Assembly: GCF_000347175.1 (NCBI RefSeq)
Contig: NZ_ANIK01000114.1
Location: 1 to 13,689 of the forward strand
Length of the DNA stretch: 13,689 bases
Source: Leptospira alstonii serovar Sichuan str. 79601
GTDB lineage: Bacteria; Spirochaetota; Leptospiria; Leptospirales; Leptospiraceae
Direction of reading: 5' to 3'
The notes below the pieces were generated by a model. The model had not been told where the DNA came from and did not search any database. It saw nothing but the letters and a program-made list of their open reading frames with translations. A program made the translations under genes and the position numbers. Shown here one piece after another: positions 1-8,325 of the stretch (positions are counted from its first letter, which is position 1; each line of letters starts with the position of its first letter).

Positions 1-1229
<1,229 letters not shown>

Positions 1230-1264
1230 AATTTTCTCCAAAAAAATTTCAAACCATTCAAGAT

Positions 1265-2197
1265 TTATTGATTAGAATTTCCTTTTATACTTTGATGTCC
1301 CGGATGTATTTGAATCCCCGGAAATTGGGAAGCCACATTCCTTAAAAAATCCAAAGACGCTCTGTTTTTTTCCTGGTCTTCCGAAAATTCCCCCGGAGTC
1401 ACGTTATTCTCCCATCCCCAAACCGTATGGCAAGCATCCCCTAAAACGAGCTGATATCCGGACGAACTTTGAATTAGGAACGCAAGACTTCCTTTGGTAT
1501 GACCTTCCACGTGGAAGATCAGCAAGGATTGATCTCCGAAAAAATCAAGCGCAGGAAAGGCGGAATCCTTTGTACTTTCCGGAAAATTCAACTCGGAAAT
1601 AGAGGGTTTTTCGCCTAACAAAGTGTCCGTACTTCCTTGAACCAATGAGTTGATGAATTTTTTATCCGTTGCTTCTTTGGGTCCAACTAAGAAAGGAACT
1701 CCGGAGGTAAAATCGGCGGCTCCTAAAATATGATCCATGTGTAAATGAGTCAGAAAAACACCTTCCACCTTTTTCGATTCTTTCTTGAGCCACTCATCCG
1801 TTGTAAGTTTTATTTTGAGCGCCGAAGTATTCATCACGGACGCAACGATCCACGAAACTGGCCATTCTTTCGGATCCTTTCGGAAAACTTTCGAAATTCC
1901 AGTATCGATTATATATCTTCCGAACTTAGGATGATCGATCGCATAAAAGTAAATCTGAATTGGTTCGTCCCCGGACTGTAATCCGGCGGCTTTAGGATCT
2001 TTTAAATTGATAAGTCCGGCTCGGTCTACAACCCAATCGGCCGCAACGATCTTTTGAAAAAGAATCGGACCCTTTTTATCCCGGCTTAAGTCCTGCAACG
2101 GAAACGGCTTACCTATGGTTATCGTCTTCGATGAGTGAGAAGTCACACCGCAGGAAACGAGGAAAAATAAACACAAGAGTTTGAATATGTATCTCAT
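1265..2197 (-). CDS. Metallo-beta-lactamase-fold hydrolase, predicted lipoprotein
   Basis: A 310-residue metallo-beta-lactamase-superfamily hydrolase. The metal ligands are complete: H151, H153, D155 and H156 in THLHMDH, H233 in EGHTKGS, D254 in LGDACHT and H301 in HPGH. The GHTKGSLAF block resembles the N-acyl-homoserine-lactonase branch, but the substrate is unknown and a lactonase role is only a possibility. The N-terminus [17 protein letters not shown] is a lipoprotein signal peptide with lipobox LVSC and Cys16 as the acylation site, so the enzyme should be anchored in the cell envelope. I chose the ATG at 2197 because it places the signal peptide at the N-terminus. The longest frame starts at a TTG (2254) and would bury the signal behind 19 residues. 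Neither start has a strong ribosome binding site. A sigma70-like promoter lies at 2276-2305, and the SDR gene follows after 35 nt. Confidence 0.88.
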   Translation of the reverse strand: MRYIFKLLCLFFLVSCGVTSHSSKTITIGKPFPLQDLSRDKKGPILFQKIVAADWVVDRAGLINLKDPKAAGLQSGDEPIQIYFYAIDHPKFGRYIIDTGISKVFRKDPKEWPVSWIVASVMNTSALKIKLTTDEWLKKESKKVEGVFLTHLHMDHILGAADFTSGVPFLVGPKEATDKKFINSLVQGSTDTLLGEKPSISELNFPESTKDSAFPALDFFGDQSLLIFHVEGHTKGSLAFLIQSSSGYQLVLGDACHTVWGWENNVTPGEFSEDQEKNRASLDFLRNVASQFPGIQIHPGHQSIKGNSNQ

Positions 2198-2275
2198 GTG
2201 CGTAGGATTTTCAATCAAAAGAAACCAACAAGATTTATTTAAAATCGAATACAAAATATCTTGGACAAAAATTTA

Positions 2276-2305
2276 TTTATAAACTTTTTTTTGGACATCT
2301 GTCGA
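2276..2305 (-). promoter_or_regulatory. Sigma70-like promoter for the metallo-hydrolase and dehydrogenase genes
   Basis: On the minus strand, TCGACA (2305-2300, 5 of 6 consensus) and TATAAA (2281-2276, 5 of 6) are separated by 18 nt. Transcription would start near 2269, leaving a leader of about 70 nt before the ATG at 2197. This is the best match between the oxidase stop and the lipoprotein start. It suggests that the 1229-2197 pair has its own transcript. It is assigned from consensus only. Confidence 0.45.
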
Positions 2306-2332
2306 GCGATTCATAGAAAGCGAAATACTGAG

Positions 2333-2344
2333 TTTCTCGAGAAA
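2333..2344. repeat. Perfect 12-bp palindrome just after the oxidase gene
   Basis: TTTCTCGAGAAA is a perfect palindrome ending 4 nt before the stop of the minus-strand oxidase gene. No T-tract follows on the minus strand, so it is not a standard intrinsic terminator. It could be a protein-binding site or chance. Confidence 0.3.
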
Positions 2345-2348
2345 ACCT

Positions 2349-4676
2349 TCAATAATCAAAGATATGATCCAATTTGAATCCGTTAGAATCCGCCTTCATT
2401 AGAATTTCATGAAGTCTTGAAACGGGGGCAATCAAGGCGACTCGTTTCAAATTCGGTTCCGTCAAAATCTTCCATTCATACAATACGGTTTCCGAATCCT
2501 GTATGTTCGTTTCCAAAGGAACGATCAACGTCAAAAGAATCTGATGATTTCCTGCGATCTCGACAAAGGATATATTTTTCTTCACGAGCAAAGGAACGTT
2601 TTGTGTAAAGGCTTCGTATCTTGGAATCAATTGGATCTTGCTCTTGCCGTTCTCTTTCACCCAAGCCTTTACTTCAAAGGTTTCCGGTTCGTAAACGGAT
2701 TCCGTTCCCATTCCGATCAATTTTCCGTAAGCCGCTTTGACAAGAAGTTCTGCGGAAAAAAACATCCTTCTTTCAATTCTTCGAATCCGACTCGTATTCT
2801 CTCCGTCTTCAATCGTCCAAAATTCCTTGAACTTAGAATAGAACGGATATGCATACCAAGGACGTAATCGTACAAAATCGGTATAATCACTTGCAACAAA
2901 TTGCATATACCCTTCTACTTTCATCTCGGGAGAAAGTTCACCGCTTCCGGCAACCCATTCCGTCAATCTTCCGATCGAATTCTCATACAGAGCCTTCAAA
3001 AACAATTCTCCGGAATAACTGATTCCGATTACGTTGATCATCAGATGATAACCCCAATTGAATTCGTATGAATTCCAGGTTTTTACGATGACCCTTCCGT
3101 AAATTTTCCAAAATTGAGAGATACTACTCCAATAAGGAAACTGACTCGGTGGAGAATGCTTTAGAAAATTTGCATATTCGTCCGAGCTAAATACGATATA
3201 CCATTCCGGCAAAGTCAAAAAAGTCTGATCCTCGTTGCGCGTATAATCCTTGGACGCATCCAAAGTAAGTCTCAGATCGAGATCTTCCTTTTCGTGAAAA
3301 TAATATTTGTCCCAGAGTTTGTTTCTAAATTTATACTGAGGATCCAGCTTTCTTTTTAATGCGAAGAATTTTTCCGCGTTTGGATACGCCTTGTGAAACT
3401 GGGAAACCGTCGCATGAAGTTGATACGGAAGGTAATACGCGCCGCCCACGCTCGTCACCGCATCGATCAACTCTCTCGTCCAAATCCCGACTTCTTTTTT
3501 TGAACTTTCAAAAACGCGTTGTTTGTAATAAATCACAAAGGAAAAAACTTCCGTTCTACCCCAAGCCAAATAAGAACCGGAATCCGGTTTCGCATGACGT
3601 ATCGAAATGTTCATCACGTTCACGTCGTGTTTTTGTAGAATGGTTCGCATCAAAGGATAGAATTCATTGAACTTTTCGACGGGAACGAAATATTCCTGTA
3701 AAACATACGTGCTGATTCTTCGATTGGGAGGTTCCAACTCTTGAACGTCGTAGCTGGCTTCGTAGTTTCTCCATACGATTCTATCTTTGCGATAGTAAAG
3801 AGGATCTAAAACGGATTCTCTCAATTCTTTTCCGTAAGGAAGTTCCGTTAACCAGAAATAAATCAGATTCTCCAACCAGTAACTTTCTTTTACGGGAACA
3901 ACTTTATCAGCGACGGTAACGGGTTCTTCCGTTTCCTCCCAAGTGACTGCGTTTACATTTTCATACGCAGGCGGATAAATATCTCCGTTGTGAAACTGCG
4001 CTTTCGGATGATTGCGAACGTTTTCAAAAAAGAATTTTTTGTATTCCGTAATCGGAAGTTTTTTCACGAATCGTTTGACCTTTTTGTTTTCGGTCAATTC
4101 GAGAGTGACTTCGGTTATGATTCCGATTCCTCCGTAACCGCCGACCGCTGCAAAAAAGATTTCCGAATTCTCCTTTGGACTCGCGATCACCAACTTACCA
4201 TCGCCTAACACAACTTTGATGGAACGGACCGATAAGATCATCGGGCCGTAACCCACGTATCTTCCGTGCGCGTTCACGCTCAAAGAACCGCCGATCGTAA
4301 AATTAGAATAGGTTTGTTTGATCTGAACGGAAAGATCGAAAGGATCGATGAATTCTTGAAGTTTTCTCCAAGTGACTCCCGGTTCCACCGTGATGAGTTT
4401 TGCCTTTGAATCAAACGAAAGAATTTTATCGAATTCTCTCGTATCGATGAACAATGCATTCTCAGTAGCGATCTGTCCGCCCATGGAAAATCTACCACCT
4501 CCGATGGAAATCGGACCTTGATGATTTTTTACCAAGTCTTGAATTTCATCTAATGTGGTCGGAGCTACGACTTTGCTTACGGGAATAGGATTGATCTGAG
4601 TTACGTCGTTTACGATCGTCGGATCCGCAAAAACGTAACTAACGAAAACAAAAAGAAGAAGTATGAATTTTTTCAT
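2349..4676 (-). CDS. Secreted FAD-linked oxidase with a large unassigned C-terminal domain
   Basis: A 775-residue protein. Residues 1-17 (MKKFILLLFVFVSYVFA) form a Sec-type signal peptide with likely cleavage before DP. Residues 35-195 are a VAO/PCMH-type FAD-binding domain: the pyrophosphate loop is ISIGGGRFSMGGQ (56-68), followed by NFTIGGSLSVNAHG (125-138) and GGYGGIGIITEVTLEL. Residues 200-460 resemble the cap and C-terminal part of sugar-lactone oxidases, ending FALKRKLDPQYKFRNKLW. From about 465 to 775 there is an extra domain unlike classical lactone oxidases (usually about 450 residues), beginning near TFLTLPEWYIVFSSDEYA. Where many relatives have His, which can bind FAD covalently, F63 is found, so the flavin may be non-covalent. 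The ATG overlaps the methyltransferase stop (ATGA at 4676-4673), implying translational coupling. The substrate is unknown. Confidence 0.85.
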   Translation of the reverse strand: MKKFILLLFVFVSYVFADPTIVNDVTQINPIPVSKVVAPTTLDEIQDLVKNHQGPISIGGGRFSMGGQIATENALFIDTREFDKILSFDSKAKLITVEPGVTWRKLQEFIDPFDLSVQIKQTYSNFTIGGSLSVNAHGRYVGYGPMILSVRSIKVVLGDGKLVIASPKENSEIFFAAVGGYGGIGIITEVTLELTENKKVKRFVKKLPITEYKKFFFENVRNHPKAQFHNGDIYPPAYENVNAVTWEETEEPVTVADKVVPVKESYWLENLIYFWLTELPYGKELRESVLDPLYYRKDRIVWRNYEASYDVQELEPPNRRISTYVLQEYFVPVEKFNEFYPLMRTILQKHDVNVMNISIRHAKPDSGSYLAWGRTEVFSFVIYYKQRVFESSKKEVGIWTRELIDAVTSVGGAYYLPYQLHATVSQFHKAYPNAEKFFALKRKLDPQYKFRNKLWDKYYFHEKEDLDLRLTLDASKDYTRNEDQTFLTLPEWYIVFSSDEYANFLKHSPPSQFPYWSSISQFWKIYGRVIVKTWNSYEFNWGYHLMINVIGISYSGELFLKALYENSIGRLTEWVAGSGELSPEMKVEGYMQFVASDYTDFVRLRPWYAYPFYSKFKEFWTIEDGENTSRIRRIERRMFFSAELLVKAAYGKLIGMGTESVYEPETFEVKAWVKENGKSKIQLIPRYEAFTQNVPLLVKKNISFVEIAGNHQILLTLIVPLETNIQDSETVLYEWKILTEPNLKRVALIAPVSRLHEILMKADSNGFKLDHIFDY

Positions 4677-5647
4677 GCGGATTTTACAAACGCCATCAAT
4701 GTATTTTTAGTAGGATCGCCTTTCTGAAGAATATGTTTTCCCAAAGGTTTTAAACCGAATCGACTCACTCTCTCTTCGATCTCTGCAACCGAAGTAAAGT
4801 TTCGAATTTGCTCTGCAGTTTCTTTCCAAGAAATTTCCAAACCTGCGTTATACACATCGTGAGCCAGAGCGACGATAGAATTCATTTCTTTTGAATCCAC
4901 GTTATGATCTCTTAAAATCAATTTCCCGCCGGGTTTTAAAACCCGGGCAATCGATCCGATAAATCCGTCCAACCGTTTCGAAGGAGAATGATGAAAGCCG
5001 ATGAAGTTCGTCACAAGATCCAAACTTTCGGAAGGGATCGCGGCTTCTCCGATCGGATCATAATCCCCCAAAGAAACAAACATACCGACCTTCGAAATTT
5101 GACCTCTTTCCACTAAATCTTCCGGGCTGTATTTAGGTTCCAAATCATTCAAAACGAAAACATTTCCTTCGAGTTGAATCTTCTTTTTAAGATTGCCTAC
5201 ATATCGTCCCGTGGTTCCGATTTCGAGATATCCGTTAAAACGACTTCCCTCGCCCAACAGATCGACTACTTCTTTCGTGATTTCTATCTTTTGTTTTTTA
5301 AGGGCGGGCAACGCATAAGTGATGATTCCGGCAAACGGTTTTATCTGGGGGATTTCTTTTAAGATCGCTTCGTAGATTTCACGATCGGATCGTTTGACTT
5401 TAGAAAGTTCGAATATGAGTTTGTGAAAATTTTCTTCCGGATAAAGATGATAAACGTTTTGAAGAAACTGAAAAAATTCTTCCCTGAGCTTCGGATCGAG
5501 ATAAACGTTTCTAAAATTCGAATTCTCGGCCAAAAATAAATCGTTTGATTCGCCATTTTTATCTTTGGAAAGGATGTCTAACGTAAATCCGCTTAAAAAT
5601 AAATAAAAGAAGGATTTAAGAAATTGTTTCCGATTCAGATCTTTCAT
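4673..5647 (-). CDS. Class I SAM-dependent methyltransferase with a Tat-like N-terminal segment
   Basis: A 324-residue protein. The Rossmann methyltransferase core runs from about 135 to 290: motif I YLEIGTTGRYVG (140-151), acidic strand-2 end VLNDLEP (D168/E170), motif IV region LDLVTNFIGFHH (209-220) and motif VI RVLKPGGKLILRDHN (235-249). The N-terminus MKDLNRKQFLKSFFYLFLSG looks like a twin-arginine signal (consensus S/T-RR-x-F-L-K) with RK instead of RR and a short hydrophobic stretch (12-25). That is odd for an enzyme that needs cytoplasmic SAM, so it may instead be a membrane anchor. Residues 45-130 form a helical domain of unknown role. No clear Shine-Dalgarno site precedes the ATG. 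The stop overlaps the FAD oxidase start, so the two enzymes probably act on the same substrate. Methyl acceptor unknown. Confidence 0.85.
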   Translation of the reverse strand: MKDLNRKQFLKSFFYLFLSGFTLDILSKDKNGESNDLFLAENSNFRNVYLDPKLREEFFQFLQNVYHLYPEENFHKLIFELSKVKRSDREIYEAILKEIPQIKPFAGIITYALPALKKQKIEITKEVVDLLGEGSRFNGYLEIGTTGRYVGNLKKKIQLEGNVFVLNDLEPKYSPEDLVERGQISKVGMFVSLGDYDPIGEAAIPSESLDLVTNFIGFHHSPSKRLDGFIGSIARVLKPGGKLILRDHNVDSKEMNSIVALAHDVYNAGLEISWKETAEQIRNFTSVAEIEERVSRFGLKPLGKHILQKGDPTKNTLMAFVKSA

Positions 5648-5656
5648 AGGGAATCA

Positions 5657-5720
5657 GATTGAACAATCAGACTCTTTCTACAATTCATTTTTGGAAACGA
5701 TTTCTTAATTCAAAGAATCG
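5657..5720. repeat. Two short inverted repeats upstream of the methyltransferase
   Basis: GATTG-AA-CAATC (5657-5668) and the imperfect CGATT/AATCG hairpin (5698-5720, 5 bp plus 3 more after a one-base bulge) lie 10-73 nt upstream of the methyltransferase ATG. Either could be an operator or leader structure. This 100-bp spacer separates the methyltransferase from the secreted-protein gene, and no clear promoter is seen in it. Confidence 0.25.
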
Positions 5721-5747
5721 CAAAAACGCTTCTTATCATTCGCTACT

Positions 5748-6620
5748 TCAACGAGAGATGATCCATTCTCCTTGAACCTTGGAAAAATACAAAGGAACGG
5801 AGAATCCTTTCTTTTTATTTTCGATCGGACTCTTTCCTGATTTCGAAGTAACGGCGACCGCTTTCTTATCCGCGATCAATTGATATTGAAGTTCGTCCAA
5901 ATCGAGTTTATCCAATTTTCCACCGATCGTTTTAAGAACGTTCTGAATTCCTTTTTTGAGATCCTTAACTTCGTCTTCAGGAGAATAGTATCTTGCCCGA
6001 GCGAATTCTTTTGTTCTAAAATCCATCAGTTCCAAAAGTTTTTTCTCGTCCTTCTTTTGAAATCCATTGTATAAATCCGTAATGAGTTTTTGAATTTTCT
6101 CTTTGTCTTCCGCATTCAATTGAATTTCTTCCGCTATCTTCCAGAGTTCGGAAGGTGGAACCTCGGTCGGAGTGAAAGTAATTTCCTGCTCTAAAGGTAG
6201 AGTCGGTTTGCCTTCTCCTTCTTCCCATTCAAAACCTGCGATTTTTTGTCCTTCGTCGGGGAACTGTCCTTTTTGCGCCAGATAAAGAATCGCTTTTATC
6301 TTGGGAGAAAATTCGTCTTCTTTCCTTTTACGAATTCCTTTGACCTTGACCTTGATCTTGTTCACCCCTGGAAGAATCCAGACGTTCAACTCGATCTGTC
6401 CGCTCACGTCTTCTTTTCCGGATTCGGAAACGATGGTCATTCCGTTGAATTCAACGGAACCGATTACGCCCGTTTTAGAATAAACTAACGCGTAATAACC
6501 GCCTTGTGTCTGAGAAAACAGAGGTCCCGTTAATGCGAATAGTAAAAAAGCAAACGTTGCGTAATTCCAAATGGAATATTTTTTGCCAAAGACAGAAAAG
6601 GGGTTGGTTGAACGATTCAT
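5748..6620 (-). CDS. Secreted protein of unknown function with NTF2-like C-terminal half
   Basis: 290 residues, family not recognised. The start at 6620 is supported by GGAGAA 4 nt upstream of the ATG on the minus strand. Residues 1-36 look like a signal peptide with a long polar n-region (1-19) and a hydrophobic core (20-35), probably cleaved after LFS36, so the protein should reach the periplasm or beyond. Residues 40-150 are beta-rich (GYYALVYSKTGVIGSVEFNG, then KIKVKVKG), with a conserved-looking acidic patch EWEEGEG. Residues 172-290 begin KIQKLITDLYNGFQKKDEKK and end VQGEWIISR. That pattern of an N-terminal helix with a beta-strand end is typical of NTF2/SnoaL-like folds and echoes the [12 protein letters not shown] start of the neighbouring gene at 6815. 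No catalytic residues can be named. It is divergent from that neighbour and leads the minus-strand cluster. Confidence 0.75.
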   Translation of the reverse strand: MNRSTNPFSVFGKKYSIWNYATFAFLLFALTGPLFSQTQGGYYALVYSKTGVIGSVEFNGMTIVSESGKEDVSGQIELNVWILPGVNKIKVKVKGIRKRKEDEFSPKIKAILYLAQKGQFPDEGQKIAGFEWEEGEGKPTLPLEQEITFTPTEVPPSELWKIAEEIQLNAEDKEKIQKLITDLYNGFQKKDEKKLLELMDFRTKEFARARYYSPEDEVKDLKKGIQNVLKTIGGKLDKLDLDELQYQLIADKKAVAVTSKSGKSPIENKKKGFSVPLYFSKVQGEWIISR

Positions 6621-6753
6621 TGAATTCTCCAGAGGAACCCAATCAACATTTTAGAAATAAATTGTCAACTCATGGAAGAATCGGTCCGAAAATTCCGGTT
6701 CCAAAAGAAATAGGACTCGATCACCGTCGAAAAGAAATTTACAAAAAACTCGC

Positions 6754-6772
6754 TTTCGTTTCACTAACGAAA
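6754..6772. promoter_or_regulatory. Operator-like inverted repeat in the divergent spacer
   Basis: TTTCGTT-TCACT-AACGAAA is a perfect 7-bp inverted repeat with a 5-nt spacer, 43 nt before the plus-strand NTF2-like gene and 134 nt before the divergent secreted-protein gene. Its size and position suit a dimeric repressor. A perfect -35 hexamer TTGACA for the minus-strand gene lies at 6668-6663, but no good -10 follows it. No regulator gene adjoins. Confidence 0.35.
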
Positions 6773-6814
6773 TTCAAAATACGAAGTCGATTCGAAACAA
6801 ATTAGGGAGACTCT

Positions 6815-7285
6815 ATGAAATCCGCCGCCGAAATTACCAAGGAATTTTACGAAGCTTTTCAGAAAAAAGACGCCGCGAAGATGGGCGCACTCTATTCCGA
6901 TTCCGTAATTTTCAACGACCCCGTTTTTTCAGATCTCAACGCGACCGAAGCCAGAGGAATGTGGCAGATGTTGATAGCAAGAGGAAAGGACTTGGAATTA
7001 AAATTCGGAGAAATTCAGTCCGACGGAGATATCGGAAAAGTAACCTGGGAGGCAAATTATACTTTTTCAAAAACCGGTCGAAAGGTGCATAACGTGATTC
7101 GAGCGGAACTCCTTTGTAAAGACGGAAAGATCGTAAAACATACGGATCGGTTCGGCTTTTATCGTTGGTCCAGGCAGGCCCTCGGACTTCCGGGTTTATT
7201 ATTGGGCTTTCTTCCTTTGCTCCAAAATAAGGTGAAAGCGGAAGCCAGAAGAAATCTAGATCTGCACCTTAAAAAACAGAAATAA
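6815..7285 (+). CDS. SnoaL/NTF2-like protein (nuclear transport factor 2 family)
   Basis: A 156-residue one-domain protein with the NTF2/SnoaL-like cone fold, the usual length for the family. The first helix is [21 protein letters not shown] (residues 7-27), followed by [11 protein letters not shown], where the polar residues line the pocket in relatives. The later strands are [11 protein letters not shown] and [20 protein letters not shown]. The C-terminal [20 protein letters not shown] segment is characteristic of a widespread bacterial subgroup of SnoaL-like proteins. There is no signal peptide, so it should be cytoplasmic. Start chosen from GGGAGA 4 nt upstream of the ATG. Members bind or isomerise small hydrophobic molecules, or act as accessory subunits; no reaction can be assigned here. 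A large stem-loop begins right after the stop codon. Confidence 0.85.
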   Translation: MKSAAEITKEFYEAFQKKDAAKMGALYSDSVIFNDPVFSDLNATEARGMWQMLIARGKDLELKFGEIQSDGDIGKVTWEANYTFSKTGRKVHNVIRAELLCKDGKIVKHTDRFGFYRWSRQALGLPGLLLGFLPLLQNKVKAEARRNLDLHLKKQK

Positions 7286-7350
7286 ACCAAAGTTTCTACC
7301 GATTAACACCGATATCCTCCATCATTGGAAAATCGGTGTTAGAAGTTGGT
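7286..7350 (+). terminator. Large stem-loop immediately after the NTF2-like gene
   Basis: TAACACCGAT (7304-7313) pairs perfectly with ATCGGTGTTA (7332-7341) across an 18-nt loop. Outer pairing ACCAA (7286-7290) with TTGGT (7346-7350) and TTTC with GAAG extends the fold. It starts on the base after the stop codon, so it may end or stabilise the transcript. No T-run follows, so it is not a canonical intrinsic terminator. Confidence 0.4.
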
Positions 7351-7390
7351 CTTCCCGCCTTAAAAGTTCCATCGTAAAAATTCAAACCGC

Positions 7391-7407
7391 ATTCAACGTT
7401 CTTGAAT
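7391..7407. promoter_or_regulatory. Operator-like palindrome upstream of the RsbQ-like gene
   Basis: ATTCAA-CGTTC-TTGAAT is a 6-bp perfect inverted repeat with a 5-nt spacer, about 115 nt upstream of the RsbQ-like start and 3 nt before the next, larger inverted repeat. It could be a regulator site for the sensor operon. Confidence 0.3.
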
Positions 7408-7409
7408 AG

Positions 7410-7489
7410 GATCGCGTGAATTTTCAAAAAGGATTCGCTTAAAAAATTCAAAATTGCAGTCCTATCACTTAGCTGAAAATTTCACGATC
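7410..7489 (+). repeat. Long imperfect inverted repeat in the leader of the RsbQ-like/kinase operon
   Basis: GATCGCGTGAATTTTCA (7410-7426) is complementary, with small bulges, to TGAAAATTTCACGATC (7474-7489). Inside, AGGATT and AGTCCT can extend the fold. The resulting structure of about 80 nt ends 33 nt before the ATG at 7523. It may be a structured 5' leader or a paired protein-binding site. It lacks a T-tract, so termination is less likely. It matches no riboswitch class I know. Confidence 0.4.
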
Positions 7490-7522
7490 AGTTAAAAACA
7501 TTCTTTAAGAAGAAAAAGATCC

Positions 7523-8311
7523 ATGCAAAGAGCGCCTCGTCACAACTTAAAAATTATCGGTTCCGGAAATAACACCATCGTATTCAGTCACGGCTTCGGC
7601 TGCGATCAATCCACTTGGGATAAACTCGTTCCACATCTAAAAGATCATTATAAACTTATACTGTTCGACACGATCGGTTCCGGAAAAACGGATCCTTCTT
7701 TTTTCAGTCAGGACCGTTATTCCAATCTTTATTCCTACGCGGAAGATCTGATTCTTCTTATGGATGAAATTCAAATTAAAAACACTTTTTACGTGGGACA
7801 TTCAGTAAGCGGAATGATCGGATTGATCGCTTCGATCCGCAGACCCGAGCTTTTTTCAAAACTTGTATTTATTAGCGCTTCTCCGCGTTATCTAAACGAT
7901 ACGAACTACAAAGGCGGATTTGAACAAAGCGACTTGGATCAACTTTTCGCAATGATGGAAAAAAATTTTTTTTCTTGGGCGGGAGGATTCGCGCCTATGA
8001 TTATGGGAAATTCGGATCGTCCCGAGTTGGCTCAAAGTTTTGCCGAATCGTTACGCGAAATACGACCGGATATAGGACTCACGGTTTCAAGAACCATCTT
8101 TCAATCCGATCATAGAAAGGATTTGAATCAGTGTAAACGACCGGTTCTTATCTTACAACCTTCCTCGGATATCGCCGTTCCTATCGAAGTGGGAAAATAT
8201 CTCAGTACAAACATCCCCCAGGCCGTTTTTAAATCGATTCCTGCAACGGGACATCTGCCGCATTTCAGTTCTCCCGAATCGGTTCTCGAAGAACTCAAAT
8301 CATTTTTCTAA
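7523..8311 (+). CDS. rsbQ: RsbQ-like alpha/beta hydrolase (sensor hydrolase)
   Basis: A 262-residue alpha/beta hydrolase that strongly resembles Bacillus RsbQ, the hydrolase that works with RsbP to trigger sigma-B under energy stress; plant KAI2/D14 receptors share the fold and pocket. Diagnostic stretches are SHGFGCDQSTWD (22-33), ILFDTIGSGKTD (46-57), VGHSVSGMIGLIASIRRPEL (91-110), SPRYLND, KGGFEQSDL and TVSRTIFQSDHRKDL. The triad is intact: S94 in GHSVSG, D216 in SSDIAVP and H244 in ATGHLPH, nearly the same positions as in RsbQ. It has no signal peptide. The ATG gives the same N-terminal length as RsbQ; its ribosome binding site (AAGAAG) is weak. The kinase gene starts 14 nt after its stop. 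I infer that it turns over or senses a small hydrophobic ligand and signals to the kinase's PAS domain. A plain esterase role is less likely. Confidence 0.9.
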   Translation: MQRAPRHNLKIIGSGNNTIVFSHGFGCDQSTWDKLVPHLKDHYKLILFDTIGSGKTDPSFFSQDRYSNLYSYAEDLILLMDEIQIKNTFYVGHSVSGMIGLIASIRRPELFSKLVFISASPRYLNDTNYKGGFEQSDLDQLFAMMEKNFFSWAGGFAPMIMGNSDRPELAQSFAESLREIRPDIGLTVSRTIFQSDHRKDLNQCKRPVLILQPSSDIAVPIEVGKYLSTNIPQAVFKSIPATGHLPHFSSPESVLEELKSFF

Positions 8312-8325
8312 GTTTGTAAATTTTA

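Noticed and set aside
1230..1241. TTG start at 1241 for the dehydrogenase
   Set aside because: This codon overlaps the GGAGAA ribosome binding site of the ATG at 1229.
2198..2254. TTG start at 2254 for the metallo-hydrolase
   Set aside because: It would put 19 residues before a clear lipoprotein signal peptide; the ATG at 2197 is the better start.
2262..2297. Direct repeat of TTGGACA upstream of the metallo-hydrolase
   Set aside because: Only seven bases repeat in an AT-rich spacer, which is likely chance; the second copy also overlaps the promoter spacer.
6506..6805. 99-codon plus-strand ORF through the divergent spacer
   Set aside because: It starts inside the secreted-protein gene, has a low-complexity basic product without motifs, and covers the promoter region of the gene at 6815.
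7523..8311. Proline iminopeptidase or generic esterase call for the hydrolase
   Set aside because: The GCDQS, IASIRRPEL, SPRYLND and SDHR motifs fit RsbQ much better than peptidase families.
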